64,000 bases of DNA from Tabrizicola sp. TH137 (lineage in GTDB: Bacteria; Pseudomonadota; Alphaproteobacteria; Rhodobacterales; Rhodobacteraceae): the NCBI RefSeq assembly GCF_002855575.1, contig NZ_PKRQ01000002.1:682001-746000 (forward strand). The letters are read 5' to 3'. Below the pieces are notes generated by a model, which had not been told where the DNA came from, searched no databases, and saw only the letters and a list, made by a program, of their open reading frames with translations. A program made the position numbers and the translations under genes. Below, piece after piece: positions 52,993 to 60,602 of this stretch (the stretch's first letter is position 1; each line of letters begins with the position of its first letter).

Positions 52993-53595
52993 TCAGATCA
53001 GACCTTCCGCCTTCATCGCCGCCTGCACGGCAGGCCGCGCAGCCACCCGCGCCCGGAACGCCTCCAGCTTCGGGAAGCCCGACAGGTCATGCCCGACCCC
53101 TTTCGACCAGTTCGTCACCGTAAACAGATAGGCATCCGCCGGGGTGAACTCCTCGCCCAGCAGATAGCTGCGCCCATCCCCCAGCCGCGCCTCGACCAGC
53201 GCAAGACGGCTGTTCAGCAGCGCCACCTGCGCCTCCTTCGCCGCGCCCTCCAGCCCCCGGAAGAAGGGCGAATAGGTCTTGTGCACTTCGGTCGAGACGA
53301 AGTTCAACGCCTCCTGCAACCGCGCCCGTTGCAGCGTCCCAGCCGCTGGCAGGGCCCCCGGCATCACGCTGTCCATCACGAATTGCATGATCGCCACGCC
53401 CTCGGTCAGCACCTCGCCATCCGCCAGCACCAGCACCGGCACCGCACCGCGCGGGCTGATCGCGGTGAAATCCCCGCCGCTCTCCGTCTTCTTGGCACGG
53501 ATATCGGCCTTCTCGATCTCGTAATGCGCGCCAGCCTCTGCCAGCACGATATGCGAGGCCAGCGAACAGGCGCCGGGCGAATAGTAAAGCTTCAT
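52993..53595 (-). CDS. Glutathione S-transferase
   Basis: A 200-residue cytosolic GST. The N-terminal thioredoxin-like domain starts MKLYYSPGACSLASHIVLAEAG, with Tyr5/Ser6 and Cys10 in the region of the glutathione site; SPRGAVPVLVLADGEVLTEGVAI follows. The C-terminal helical domain has YLLGEEFTPADAYLFTVTNW. The Cys10 makes it like beta-class GSTs. ATG 53595 is used; the frame extends to 53685 without homology. It is convergent with the antiporter. Confidence 0.9.
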   Translation of the reverse strand: MKLYYSPGACSLASHIVLAEAGAHYEIEKADIRAKKTESGGDFTAISPRGAVPVLVLADGEVLTEGVAIMQFVMDSVMPGALPAAGTLQRARLQEALNFVSTEVHKTYSPFFRGLEGAAKEAQVALLNSRLALVEARLGDGRSYLLGEEFTPADAYLFTVTNWSKGVGHDLSGFPKLEAFRARVAARPAVQAAMKAEGLI

Positions 53596-53696
53596 GGGTG
53601 ACCCTCCATCACGAGGGGCGATCCAGCCCCTCCTCGCCGGGTCTATCCTGAACGCGGCCGTCCACCAACCGTCAAGACGACTCAATTGGGCAGAAG

Positions 53697-53720
53697 CTCT
53701 GTGCAGCAGCGCAGAGTTTT
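53697..53720 (+). terminator. Hairpin with T-run in the ilv upstream region (possible small RNA end)
   Basis: CTCTGTGC-AGCA-GCGCAGAG is an 8-bp stem (one G-U pair) followed by TTTT at 53717-53720. No plus-strand gene precedes it, since the gene to its left is on the minus strand. It may therefore be the 3' end of a small transcript or be inactive. Confidence 0.35.
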
Positions 53721-53804
53721 CCGAATCTTTCCCAATCCCGCAATACAGCGCAACGATATTTCAATTTTTCAGGCCGGCGCGACACTTTAGGCCATCTTTT
53801 GCGG

Positions 53805-53833
53805 TTGACGCCCCTTCCCGCCCGCCCTAGTGT
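53805..53833 (+). promoter_or_regulatory. Sigma-70-type promoter of the ilv leader
   Basis: TTGACG (53805-53810) and TAGTGT (53828-53833) are separated by 17 bases. Transcription would start near 53840, just ahead of the leader peptide. The fit to TTGACA/TATAAT is moderate, but the position is what the attenuator needs. Confidence 0.5.
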
Positions 53834-53859
53834 CCGCCCCCATGAAAAGAGGAACGGAC

Positions 53860-53907
53860 ATGTCCCGCATTCTCGTACTTGTAAGGATCAGGCGCATGGG
53901 GCGGTGA
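53860..53907 (+). CDS. ilv leader peptide
   Basis: A 15-residue ORF, MSRILVLVRIRRMGR, with an AGAGGAA ribosome site. An alternative in-frame start at 53842 gives 21 residues. Codons 4-8 read Ile-Leu-Val-Leu-Val and codon 10 Ile, so shortage of any branched-chain aminoacyl-tRNA would stall the ribosome here. It lies directly before an antiterminator/terminator pair and ilvB. Six of 15 codons being branched-chain is far above chance. Confidence 0.85.
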   Translation: MSRILVLVRIRRMGR

Positions 53908-53959
53908 CGCTGACCATATGGTTCCCATGCGCCCCCGGATCGAAACCCGGGGGTTTTTT
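53891..53959 (+). promoter_or_regulatory. Transcription attenuator of ilvB
   Basis: GGCGCATGGG (53891-53900) pairs perfectly with CCCATGCGCC (53924-53933) as an antiterminator. CCCCCGG (53932-53938) pairs with CCGGGGG (53947-53953), followed by TTTTTT, as the terminator. The two share bases 53932-53933. A ribosome stalled at the Ile/Leu/Val codons leaves 53891 onward free and allows antitermination. A ribosome at the stop codon covers that arm and permits termination. Confidence 0.85.
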
Positions 53960-54005
53960 GTTGCGCGAAGGCGGGGGCACTGGCCCCGGACAAGGGTAAA
54001 GGCAG

Positions 54006-55760
54006 ATGACGAAACAGATGACCGGCGCGAAGATGGTGGTGCAGGCCCTCAAGGATCAGGGCGTGGACGTGGTCTTCGGCTATCCCGGCGGCGCCGTGCT
54101 GCCGATCTATGACGAGATCTTCCAGCAGAACGACATCCGCCACATCCTCGTGCGCCACGAACAGGGCGCGGTCCACATGGCCGAAGGCTATGCCCGCTCC
54201 ACCGGCAAGCCGGGCGTGGTGCTGGTGACTTCCGGCCCCGGCGCGACCAATGCCGTGACGGGCCTTGTCGATGCGCTGATGGATTCCATCCCGCTGGTCG
54301 TCCTCACCGGTCAGGTCCCCACCTTCATGATCGGCACCGATGGCTTCCAGGAGGCTGATACGGTCGGCATCACCCGCCCCTGCACGAAACATAACTGGCT
54401 GGTGAAGGACACGGCGAAACTCTCCGAAACCATCCATCAGGCCTTCCACGTCGCCACCTCCGGCCGCCCCGGCCCGGTGCTGATCGACATTCCCAAGGAC
54501 GTGCAATTCGCCCAGGCCGAATACACGCCGATGGAAAAGACCCGCGTCAGCCATTACCAGCCCCGCAAGACCGGCGATGCCGAACAGATCGCCCGTCTGG
54601 TCGAGATGATGGAACAGGCCGAACGCCCCATCTTCTACACCGGCGGCGGCGTCATCAATTCCGGCCCCCGCGCCAGCGCGCTCCTGCGCGAACTGGTCGC
54701 CGCGACCGATTTCCCCATCACCTCCACCCTGATGGGCCTCGGCTCCTACCCCGCCTCGGGCAAGAACTGGCTGGGGATGCTGGGGATGCACGGCCTTTAT
54801 GAGGCCAATCTCGCCATGCATGGCTGCGACCTGATGATCAATGTCGGCGCCCGTTTCGACGACCGCATCACCGGCCGCGTCAAGGATTTCTCGCCCCATT
54901 CCCGCAAGGCCCATATCGACATCGACCCGTCTTCCATCAACAAGGTCATCCGCGTGGACGTGCCCATCGTCGGCGACGTGACCCTGGTGCTGGAGGAAGT
55001 GCTGCGCCAGTGGAAGGCGCGCGGCTCCAAGACCAACAAGGCGGGCCTCGCCAAATGGTGGAAGCAGATCGCCGAATGGCGCGCGGTCGATTGCCTGTCC
55101 TTCAAGAACAGCGACAAGACCATCAAGCCGCAATATGCCCTGCAACGGCTCGAGGCGCTGACCAAGGGCATGGACCGCTACATCACCACCGAAGTGGGCC
55201 AGCACCAGATGTGGGCCGCCCAGTTCCTCGGCTTCGAAGATCCGAACCGCTGGATGACCTCGGGCGGCCTCGGCACCATGGGCTATGGCCTGCCCGCCTC
55301 CATCGGCGTGCAGATCGCCCATCCCGAGGCGCTGGTGATCAACGTGGCGGGCGAGGCGTCCTGGCTCATGAACATGCAGGAAATGGGCACCGCGATGCAG
55401 TTCCGCGCGCCCGTCAAGCAGTTCATCCTGAACAACGAACGCCTCGGCATGGTGCGCCAGTGGCAAGAGCTGCTGCATGGCGAACGCTATTCCCACAGCT
55501 GGTCCGACGCCCTGCCCGATTTCGTGAAACTGGCCGAGGCGTTCGGCTGCAAGGGCATCAAGTGCCAGGATCCGAAGGACCTCGACGACGCGATCATGGA
55601 GATGATCCGCTACGACGGCCCGGTGATCTTCGACTGCCTCGTCGAAAAGCACGAAAACTGCTTCCCCATGATCCCCTCGGGCAAGCCGCATAACGAGATG
55701 CTCCTGGGCGAGGCGGATACACAGGGCGTCATCGGCGCCAAGGGGGCGGTTCTGGTCTGA
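54006..55760 (+). CDS. ilvB: Acetolactate synthase large subunit
   Basis: A 584-residue TPP- and FAD-dependent enzyme for the first common step of valine, leucine and isoleucine synthesis. The TPP Glu is in HEQGAVHMAEGYARSTG near residue 52, and GFQEADTVGITRPCTKHNW follows. The C-terminal TPP motif lies around 430-465 (VINVAGEASWLMN...QFILNNERLGM; here GEAS in place of the common GDGS). The small subunit gene is 625 bases further, behind a toxin-antitoxin pair. The GDGS to GEAS change is worth checking, as the Asp normally binds Mg2+. Confidence 0.95.
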   Translation: MTKQMTGAKMVVQALKDQGVDVVFGYPGGAVLPIYDEIFQQNDIRHILVRHEQGAVHMAEGYARSTGKPGVVLVTSGPGATNAVTGLVDALMDSIPLVVLTGQVPTFMIGTDGFQEADTVGITRPCTKHNWLVKDTAKLSETIHQAFHVATSGRPGPVLIDIPKDVQFAQAEYTPMEKTRVSHYQPRKTGDAEQIARLVEMMEQAERPIFYTGGGVINSGPRASALLRELVAATDFPITSTLMGLGSYPASGKNWLGMLGMHGLYEANLAMHGCDLMINVGARFDDRITGRVKDFSPHSRKAHIDIDPSSINKVIRVDVPIVGDVTLVLEEVLRQWKARGSKTNKAGLAKWWKQIAEWRAVDCLSFKNSDKTIKPQYALQRLEALTKGMDRYITTEVGQHQMWAAQFLGFEDPNRWMTSGGLGTMGYGLPASIGVQIAHPEALVINVAGEASWLMNMQEMGTAMQFRAPVKQFILNNERLGMVRQWQELLHGERYSHSWSDALPDFVKLAEAFGCKGIKCQDPKDLDDAIMEMIRYDGPVIFDCLVEKHENCFPMIPSGKPHNEMLLGEADTQGVIGAKGAVLV

Positions 55761-55786
55761 TCCGGCTGCCTGTGGGCGGGGTTGTA

Positions 55787-55807
55787 ATGGTATAGTTTTG
55801 CCACCAT
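55787..55807. promoter_or_regulatory. Probable brnTA promoter/operator
   Basis: TATAGT at 55791-55796 is a good -10 element. An ATGGT...ACCAT dyad (55787-55791 and 55803-55807) overlaps it, just two bases ahead of the brnT ATG. Toxin-antitoxin pairs of this type are usually repressed by the antitoxin at such a site. The -35 region is not clear. Confidence 0.45.
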
Positions 55808-55808
55808 A

Positions 55809-56078
55809 ATGGAATATGAGTTCGACCCCGCCAAAAGCGCCGCCAACCGTGACAAGCACGGCATGGATTTCGTGACGGCGCAGGCGCTCTGGCAGGTGCC
55901 TGCCCTGATCATGCCCTCGGCCTATCCGACCGAAGAACGGTGGCTCCGCACAGGCCGGCTTGGCGAAAGGTTCTGGACGGCGGTCTATACGCAGCGTGGC
56001 GCGAGCATAAGGATTGTCTCGGTCAGGCGGGCACGAAGGGCAGAGGTGACACGGTATGAAAGTGAAATCAAAAGTTAA
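55809..56078 (+). CDS. brnT: BrnT-family toxin
   Basis: An 89-residue ribonuclease toxin. The N-terminus EYEFDPAKSAANRDKHGMDF matches the BrnT block (F-D-x-x-K-x-x-x-N-x-x-K-H-G). The C-terminal half has FWTAVYTQRGASIRIVSVRRARRAEVTRYE, with the basic residues expected for RNA cleavage. The normal size and reading frame suggest an active toxin. It lies 48 bases after ilvB and overlaps brnA by 23 bases. Confidence 0.9.
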   Translation: MEYEFDPAKSAANRDKHGMDFVTAQALWQVPALIMPSAYPTEERWLRTGRLGERFWTAVYTQRGASIRIVSVRRARRAEVTRYESEIKS

Positions 56079-56352
56079 GTCGAACATGATGACCAGCCTC
56101 GATGGCAGCAAGACCATCACGACCGAGGAATTCGACCGGCTCTTCGACGAAGGCAGCGACGAGATCGACGACTTCATCGACTGGTCGAAAGCCCGGATGG
56201 ACTATCCCAAACCCCAGCGCGTCAATGTCGATTTCCCGCCCGATATGGTGCGCAGCCTCGACGAAGTGGCGCAGTCGCGCGGCGTGACCCGTCAGGCGCT
56301 CATCAAGATGTGGCTGGCCGACAAGCTTGAAGAACACCGCCGCTCCCGCTGA
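56056..56352 (+). CDS. brnA: BrnA-family antitoxin
   Basis: A 98-residue antitoxin. The N-terminal part FDRLFDEGSDEIDDFIDWSKARM wraps the toxin. The C-terminal CopG/MetJ-like ribbon-helix-helix (RVNVDFPPDMVRSLDEVAQSRGVTRQALIKMWLADKL) binds DNA. ATG 56056 is inside the 3' end of brnT, with a GAGGTG site; a second in-frame Met at 56086 or 56089 is possible. It lies 32 bases before the ilvN start. Confidence 0.9.
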   Translation: MKVKSKVKSNMMTSLDGSKTITTEEFDRLFDEGSDEIDDFIDWSKARMDYPKPQRVNVDFPPDMVRSLDEVAQSRGVTRQALIKMWLADKLEEHRRSR

Positions 56353-56384
56353 CGGCGCGGCCAAGGAAAAGGAACGACAGGACG

Positions 56385-56945
56385 ATGTCCGCACTCAACA
56401 TCAAGAAGGGCTCCACCAGCCATTCCGCCTATGACCTGCGCGACCACAACGCCACGGTCATCGAAAGCCACACGCTCGCCGTGATCGTGGAGAATGAACC
56501 GGGCGTCCTTGCCCGCGTGATCGGCCTCTTCTCCGGGCGCGGCTACAATATCGACAGCCTCACCGTGGCCGAGGTGGATCATACCGGCCACCGCTCGCGC
56601 ATCACCATCGTCACCTCCGGCACCCCCGCCGTGATCGACCAGATCGAGGCGCAGCTTGGCCGTCTGGTGGCGGTCTATGAGGTGCATGACCTGACGGCCG
56701 AGGGGCCTTGCGTGCAGCGCGAACTGGCGCTTTTCAAGGTCGCGGGCAAGGGCGACGCGCGGATCGAGGCGCTGCGCCTGGCCGAGATCTTCCGCGCCAA
56801 TGTGGTCGACTCGACGCTGGAAAGCTTCGTCTTCGAAATCACCGGAACCCCGGAAAAGATCGACGCCTTCGCCGACCTGATGCGCCCCCTCGGCCTGCGC
56901 GAACTGGCGCGCACCGGTGTCGCCGCCCTCGCGCGCGGCGCCTGA
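56385..56945 (+). CDS. ilvN: Acetolactate synthase small (regulatory) subunit
   Basis: A 186-residue regulatory subunit carrying ACT domains for valine feedback. SHTLAVIVENEPGVLARVIGLFSGRGYNIDSL is near residue 28, and the second half (LALFKVAGKGDARIEALRLAEIFRANVVDSTLESFVFEITG) is of the long IlvH type. It would bind IlvB. Spacing of 32 bases after brnA indicates that transcription from ilvB runs through the toxin-antitoxin genes or that it has a promoter inside. The symbol ilvH would also be acceptable. Confidence 0.93.
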   Translation: MSALNIKKGSTSHSAYDLRDHNATVIESHTLAVIVENEPGVLARVIGLFSGRGYNIDSLTVAEVDHTGHRSRITIVTSGTPAVIDQIEAQLGRLVAVYEVHDLTAEGPCVQRELALFKVAGKGDARIEALRLAEIFRANVVDSTLESFVFEITGTPEKIDAFADLMRPLGLRELARTGVAALARGA

Positions 56946-56951
56946 TCCGTT

Positions 56952-56971
56952 GGGCGGGGGTCTCCCCGCCC
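56952..56971 (+). terminator. Terminator-like hairpin after ilvN
   Basis: GGGCGGGG-GTCT-CCCCGCCC, an 8-bp perfect stem, lies six bases after the ilvN stop and is followed by CTTT. It is likely the end of the ilvB-brnTA-ilvN unit. Confidence 0.6.
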
Positions 56972-56988
56972 CTTTCCGACGCCAAACC

Positions 56989-57016
56989 GTAGGATGGGCA
57001 ATACTGCCCATCCTAC
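56989..57016. repeat. REP-like palindrome (GTAGGATGGGCA type)
   Basis: GTAGGATGGGCA (56989-57000) pairs with TGCCCATCCTAC (57005-57016), 12 bp perfect with a four-base loop. It belongs to the family of GTAGG... palindromes also seen at 58303-58348 and 63197-63222. It stands between ilvN and a convergent crotonase gene. Confidence 0.75.
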
Positions 57017-57019
57017 CCT

Positions 57020-57796
57020 TCAGGCCCCGGTAAACCGCGCCGGGCGTTTCTCCAGAAACGCCGCCACGCCTTCGCGGAAATCCGCCGTCGCCCCCGCCTC
57101 GCCCTGCAACCGCGCCTCCAGCGCCAGCTGCGCCTCCAGCCCGTTGCCGGGTGACGCCCGCAGCGCCTGCTTTACCAGCCGATAGGCCGCCGTCGGCCCC
57201 GCCGCCAGCGCCCCCGCCCGCGCCGCCACATGGGCGGCGAAGCCCTCATCCGGCACGGCCTCCCAGATCATCCCCCAATCCACCGCCTGCCGCGCGCTGA
57301 TCTTCTCGGCAAAGAGCGCCGCCCCCATGGCCCGCGCCATCCCCACCTGACGCGGCAGCCAATAGGTCCCCCCCGCATCGGGGATCAGCCCGATCCGCGT
57401 GAAAGCCTGGATGAAACTCGCGCTCTCGCAGGCGATCACCACATCGCAGGCCAGCGCAAGATTCGCCCCCGCCCCCGCCGCCGCCCCGTTCACCGCGGCA
57501 ATGGTCGGCACCGGGCAATCATAGATCGCCTTCAAGAGCGGCTCGTATTCCTCGGTCAGCACGCGCCCCAGGTCCAGCGACCCCAGCGCCATCGCATCCT
57601 GCAAGTCCTGCCCCGAACAGAAGGCCCGCCCCGCCCCGGTCAGCACGATGCAGCGCGCCCGCGCCTCCGCCGCGCGCCATGCCTCCAGCAGCTCCACCCG
57701 CAGCCGCGCCGAAAGGGCATTCATCACCTCCGGCCGGTTCAGCGTGATCGTCGCCACCCCGCCCGTCTCGGCCACCGTGATCGTCTCATATCCCAT
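57020..57796 (-). CDS. Enoyl-CoA hydratase/isomerase (PaaG-like)
   Basis: A 258-residue crotonase. The oxyanion-hole segments are RAFCSGQDLQ near residue 62 and NGAAAGAGANLALACD near 100. FTRIGLIPDAGGTYWLPRQVG near 128 has the Asp typical of PaaG-like isomerases rather than two catalytic Glu residues. It may be a 1,2-epoxyphenylacetyl-CoA isomerase or a related hydratase. No other paa gene is in the window. ATG 57796 is chosen over 57820. It stands alone. Confidence 0.88.
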   Translation of the reverse strand: MGYETITVAETGGVATITLNRPEVMNALSARLRVELLEAWRAAEARARCIVLTGAGRAFCSGQDLQDAMALGSLDLGRVLTEEYEPLLKAIYDCPVPTIAAVNGAAAGAGANLALACDVVIACESASFIQAFTRIGLIPDAGGTYWLPRQVGMARAMGAALFAEKISARQAVDWGMIWEAVPDEGFAAHVAARAGALAAGPTAAYRLVKQALRASPGNGLEAQLALEARLQGEAGATADFREGVAAFLEKRPARFTGA

Positions 57797-57859
57797 GACA
57801 GGCCCCTCCCTTTGCACCACCCTATCCGGGCCGGGCGGAAGGGAAAGCCCGACGGCGCG

Positions 57860-58390
57860 TCACTCTTTCAGGATTTCCGCCAGACGCGCGCGCTCGGCCT
57901 CGGTCAGTTCCTCGGCCCGCCCCTGCCCGCGCCGCCGGAAGGTCGCAAAGGCGATCCCCACCCCGGCCAGCAGCATTGCAGGCCCCGCCACCCAGAGCAG
58001 GATATTCACCCCCGTCGCCGGCGGGTTCAGCAGGACATATTCGCCATAGCGGTCCACAAGGAAGGCCACCGCCTCTTCATCCGTGTCGCCCGCCACCAGC
58101 CGCTCGCGCAGCAGGATGCGCAGGTCCTTGGCCAGTTGCGCATCGCTGTCGTCGATATTCTCGTTGCGGCAGACCAGACAGCGCAGCCCCTTCGACAGGT
58201 CCCGCGCCCGCTGTTCCAGCGCCGGATCGGCCAGCATCTCATCCGGCTGCACCGCCTGAACCGGCGCCGCCACCAAAAGCGCCAGGCCAAACAGGGCGGA
58301 CTGTAGGGCGGGGCTTAGGCCGGGCCATAGGGCGGGCTTAAGCCCGCCACCCCAACGCATCCCCCAACCACCCTTCCGCGCCGCGCTCAT
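57860..58390 (-). CDS. ccmH: Cytochrome c maturation protein CcmH (CycL), signal region containing a REP-like insertion
   Basis: A 176-residue periplasmic, membrane-anchored thioredoxin-like protein that reduces apocytochrome c. The redox pair is in GLRCLVCRNENIDDSDAQLAKDLR. A C-terminal transmembrane helix (NILLWVAGPAMLLAGVGIAFATF) follows. The start ATG 58390 overlaps the ccmF stop by four bases. The N-terminal part MSAARKGGWGMRWGGGLKPA precedes the hydrophobic signal helix (ALFGLALLVAAPVQA). The stretch GGGLKPALWPGLSPALQ is encoded by a repeat palindrome (58303-58348). Confidence 0.92.
   Translation of the reverse strand: MSAARKGGWGMRWGGGLKPALWPGLSPALQSALFGLALLVAAPVQAVQPDEMLADPALEQRARDLSKGLRCLVCRNENIDDSDAQLAKDLRILLRERLVAGDTDEEAVAFLVDRYGEYVLLNPPATGVNILLWVAGPAMLLAGVGIAFATFRRRGQGRAEELTEAERARLAEILKE
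58303..58348. repeat. REP-like palindromes inside the ccmH signal-peptide coding region
   Basis: Two units follow each other: GTAGGGCGGGGCTTAGGCC (58303 onward) and TAGGGCGGGCTTAAGCCC (58328 onward). The latter contains an 18-base perfect palindrome at 58331-58348. They belong to the same family as 63197-63222 and 56989-57016. Both lie within ccmH and are read in frame without a stop. Confidence 0.8.
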
Positions 58391-60360
58391 TCCGCAGGCA
58401 CCCCATCCGGCACCCGCCGCGCCCCGGCCGCCACGCGATAGCGCCGGTCCGTCAGGCTCAGCAGCCCACCCAGGGCCATCAGCAGACAGCCCGCCCACAG
58501 CCAGTTGGCAAAGGGCTCGATATAGGACCGCACCGCCCAGCCGCCATTCTCCTGCGGATCGCCGATCACCAGATAGACATCGCGCAGGAAGCCGTAATCA
58601 ATCGCCGCCTCGGTCGTGGGCATCCCCGCCACCGGATAGATGCGCTTCTCGGGGAAGAGCCGCGCCACCTCCACGCCCTCGCGCGTCACCCGCATCTCCG
58701 CCATGGTCGAGATGTAATTCGGCCCCTCCACCTCGCGCACCTCGACCAGAGTCACCTCATAGGACCCGAGAGGATAGCTCCCACCCGGCTGCACGACGCG
58801 GATATCCTCCACCTTCCAGGCCAGCATGGCCGAGACGGCAAAGATCGTCACGCCGAGCCCGCCATGCGCCACCATCTTCCCCCAATCCGCCCGCGGCAAC
58901 CGTCCCAGCCGGGCCAGCCGCCCCGCCAGCGCCGCGCCGCGCCCCGTCCGCGCCCAGAAATCCACCAGCGCCCCGCCCAGAACCCAGACGCCCAGCACCA
59001 CGCCCACCGGACCCAGCGCCGTCCGCCCCGTCTGCATCGCCCAGGCCAGCGACCCAAGCGCCACCGACAAGATCAGAACCGGCCAGAGCGGCCGCAGCCC
59101 CCGCCCGACATGGCCGCGCTTCCAGGGCATCATCGCGCCCAAAGGCAGGATCGCCGCCAGCGCCACCACAAAGGGCGAGAAGGCCGCGTTGAAGAAGGGC
59201 TCCCCCACGCTCAGCTTGCGGTCAAAGACCATCTCCGCCACCAGCGGCCAGATCGTCCCGAAGAACACCACGAAGGCCGACACCGCCAAGAGGATATTGT
59301 TGGCCACCAGCGCGCTTTCCCGGCTCACCATGCCGAAGATGCCCTTCGCCTCCATCGCCCCCGCCCGCGCCGCGAACAAAGTCAGCGCCCCGCCCATGAA
59401 GACGCCCAGGATCAGCAGGATGAACACCCCGCGATCCGGGTCATTGGCAAAGGCATGGACCGAGGTGATCACCCCCGACCGCACGATGAAGGTCCCCACC
59501 AGCGAAAAGCCGAAGGCGAGGATGGCCAGCAGGATCGTCCAGGCCTTCAGGCTCTCCCGCTTCTCCACAACGATGGCCGAATGCAGCAGCGCCGCCGCGA
59601 TCAGCCAGGGCATGAAGCTCGCATTCTCCACCGGGTCCCAGAACCAGAACCCGCCCCAGCCAAGCTCGTAATAGGCCCACCAGGACCCCAGCGCGATGCC
59701 GATGGTCAGAAACACCCATGCCGCCAGCGTCCAGGGCCGCACCCAGCGCCCCCAGGCCGCATCCACCCGCCCCTCGATCAGCGCGGCCACGGCAAAGGAA
59801 AAGCTCATCGAAAGCCCGACATAGCCGAGATAGAGGAAGGGCGGATGAAAGGCCAGGCCAGGGTCCTGCAACAGCGGGTTCAGATCCTGCCCATCCAAGG
59901 GCGGCACCGCCAGCCGCAGAAAGGGGTTCGACGTCAGCAGCATGAACAGCAGGAAGGCCACCCCGATCATCCCCTGCACCGCCAGCACCCGCGCCTTCAG
60001 TTGGGGCGGCAGGTTCTGCCCGAACCACACTGCACAGGCCCCGAACAGCGCCAGGATCAGCACCCAAAGGAGGAGCGACCCCTCATGGTTCCCCCAGACC
60101 CCGGAAATCTTGTAGATCATGGGCTTGAGCGTGTGCGAATTGCTCACGACCAGCGACAGCGAAAAGTCCGAGGTCACGAAGGCATAGGTCAGCGCCGCGA
60201 AGGAAAAGCCCACCAGCAGGAACTGCACCACCGCCGCCGGATCGCCCACCGCCATCCAGGCCGCATTGCGCCGCTGCGCCCCGATCAGGGGCACGGTCGA
60301 TTGGATGATGGCCACCGCCAGCGCCAGGATCAGCGCGAAATGCCCAAGCTCCACGATCAT
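58387..60360 (-). CDS. ccmF: Cytochrome c-type biogenesis protein / heme lyase CcmF
   Basis: A 657-residue polytopic membrane protein of the heme lyase complex that attaches heme to apocytochrome c. The tryptophan-rich WWD motif is WGGFWFWDPVENASFMPWL near residue 235, with flanking histidines (HPPFLYLGYVG and HSAIVVEKR). ATG 60360 (MIVELGHFALILAL) is the family start; the frame is open to 60495 but is not homologous. It is coupled to ccmH by a four-base overlap. No other ccm genes lie in the window. Confidence 0.94.
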   Translation of the reverse strand: MIVELGHFALILALAVAIIQSTVPLIGAQRRNAAWMAVGDPAAVVQFLLVGFSFAALTYAFVTSDFSLSLVVSNSHTLKPMIYKISGVWGNHEGSLLLWVLILALFGACAVWFGQNLPPQLKARVLAVQGMIGVAFLLFMLLTSNPFLRLAVPPLDGQDLNPLLQDPGLAFHPPFLYLGYVGLSMSFSFAVAALIEGRVDAAWGRWVRPWTLAAWVFLTIGIALGSWWAYYELGWGGFWFWDPVENASFMPWLIAAALLHSAIVVEKRESLKAWTILLAILAFGFSLVGTFIVRSGVITSVHAFANDPDRGVFILLILGVFMGGALTLFAARAGAMEAKGIFGMVSRESALVANNILLAVSAFVVFFGTIWPLVAEMVFDRKLSVGEPFFNAAFSPFVVALAAILPLGAMMPWKRGHVGRGLRPLWPVLILSVALGSLAWAMQTGRTALGPVGVVLGVWVLGGALVDFWARTGRGAALAGRLARLGRLPRADWGKMVAHGGLGVTIFAVSAMLAWKVEDIRVVQPGGSYPLGSYEVTLVEVREVEGPNYISTMAEMRVTREGVEVARLFPEKRIYPVAGMPTTEAAIDYGFLRDVYLVIGDPQENGGWAVRSYIEPFANWLWAGCLLMALGGLLSLTDRRYRVAAGARRVPDGVPAE

Positions 60361-60481
60361 CGCGGCCCCTCCCTTGTGTTCGCGCAGACCATAGGCGCAA
60401 ACCCCGCCCGCTCCAATGGGGATGCGCCCGCGCGTCGCAGCCTCTGACGAAGGCTTGATCACCCCAAGGCCAACGGCCCCG

Positions 60482-60560
60482 TCACCTTGGCTCAAATACT
60501 CAACGACCCGCCCGGAAATCCCGCGCCCCCGCCCGCCCCTTCACCTTGGTCCAAATACTC
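60482..60560 (+). repeat. Two direct copies of the CACCTTGG...CAAATACTC element
   Basis: TCACCTTGG-CT-CAAATACTC at 60482-60501 and TCACCTTGG-TC-CAAATACTC at 60541-60560 lie 59 bases apart, between ccmF and the Lrp-type gene. They are the CACCTTGG variant of the element seen as CTTCATCTTGG elsewhere. No hairpin accompanies them here. Confidence 0.65.
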
Positions 60561-60602
60561 AAATCCCCGGCCGCACCAGGCGCGCCGCCGGAAGCAAGGC
60601 CC

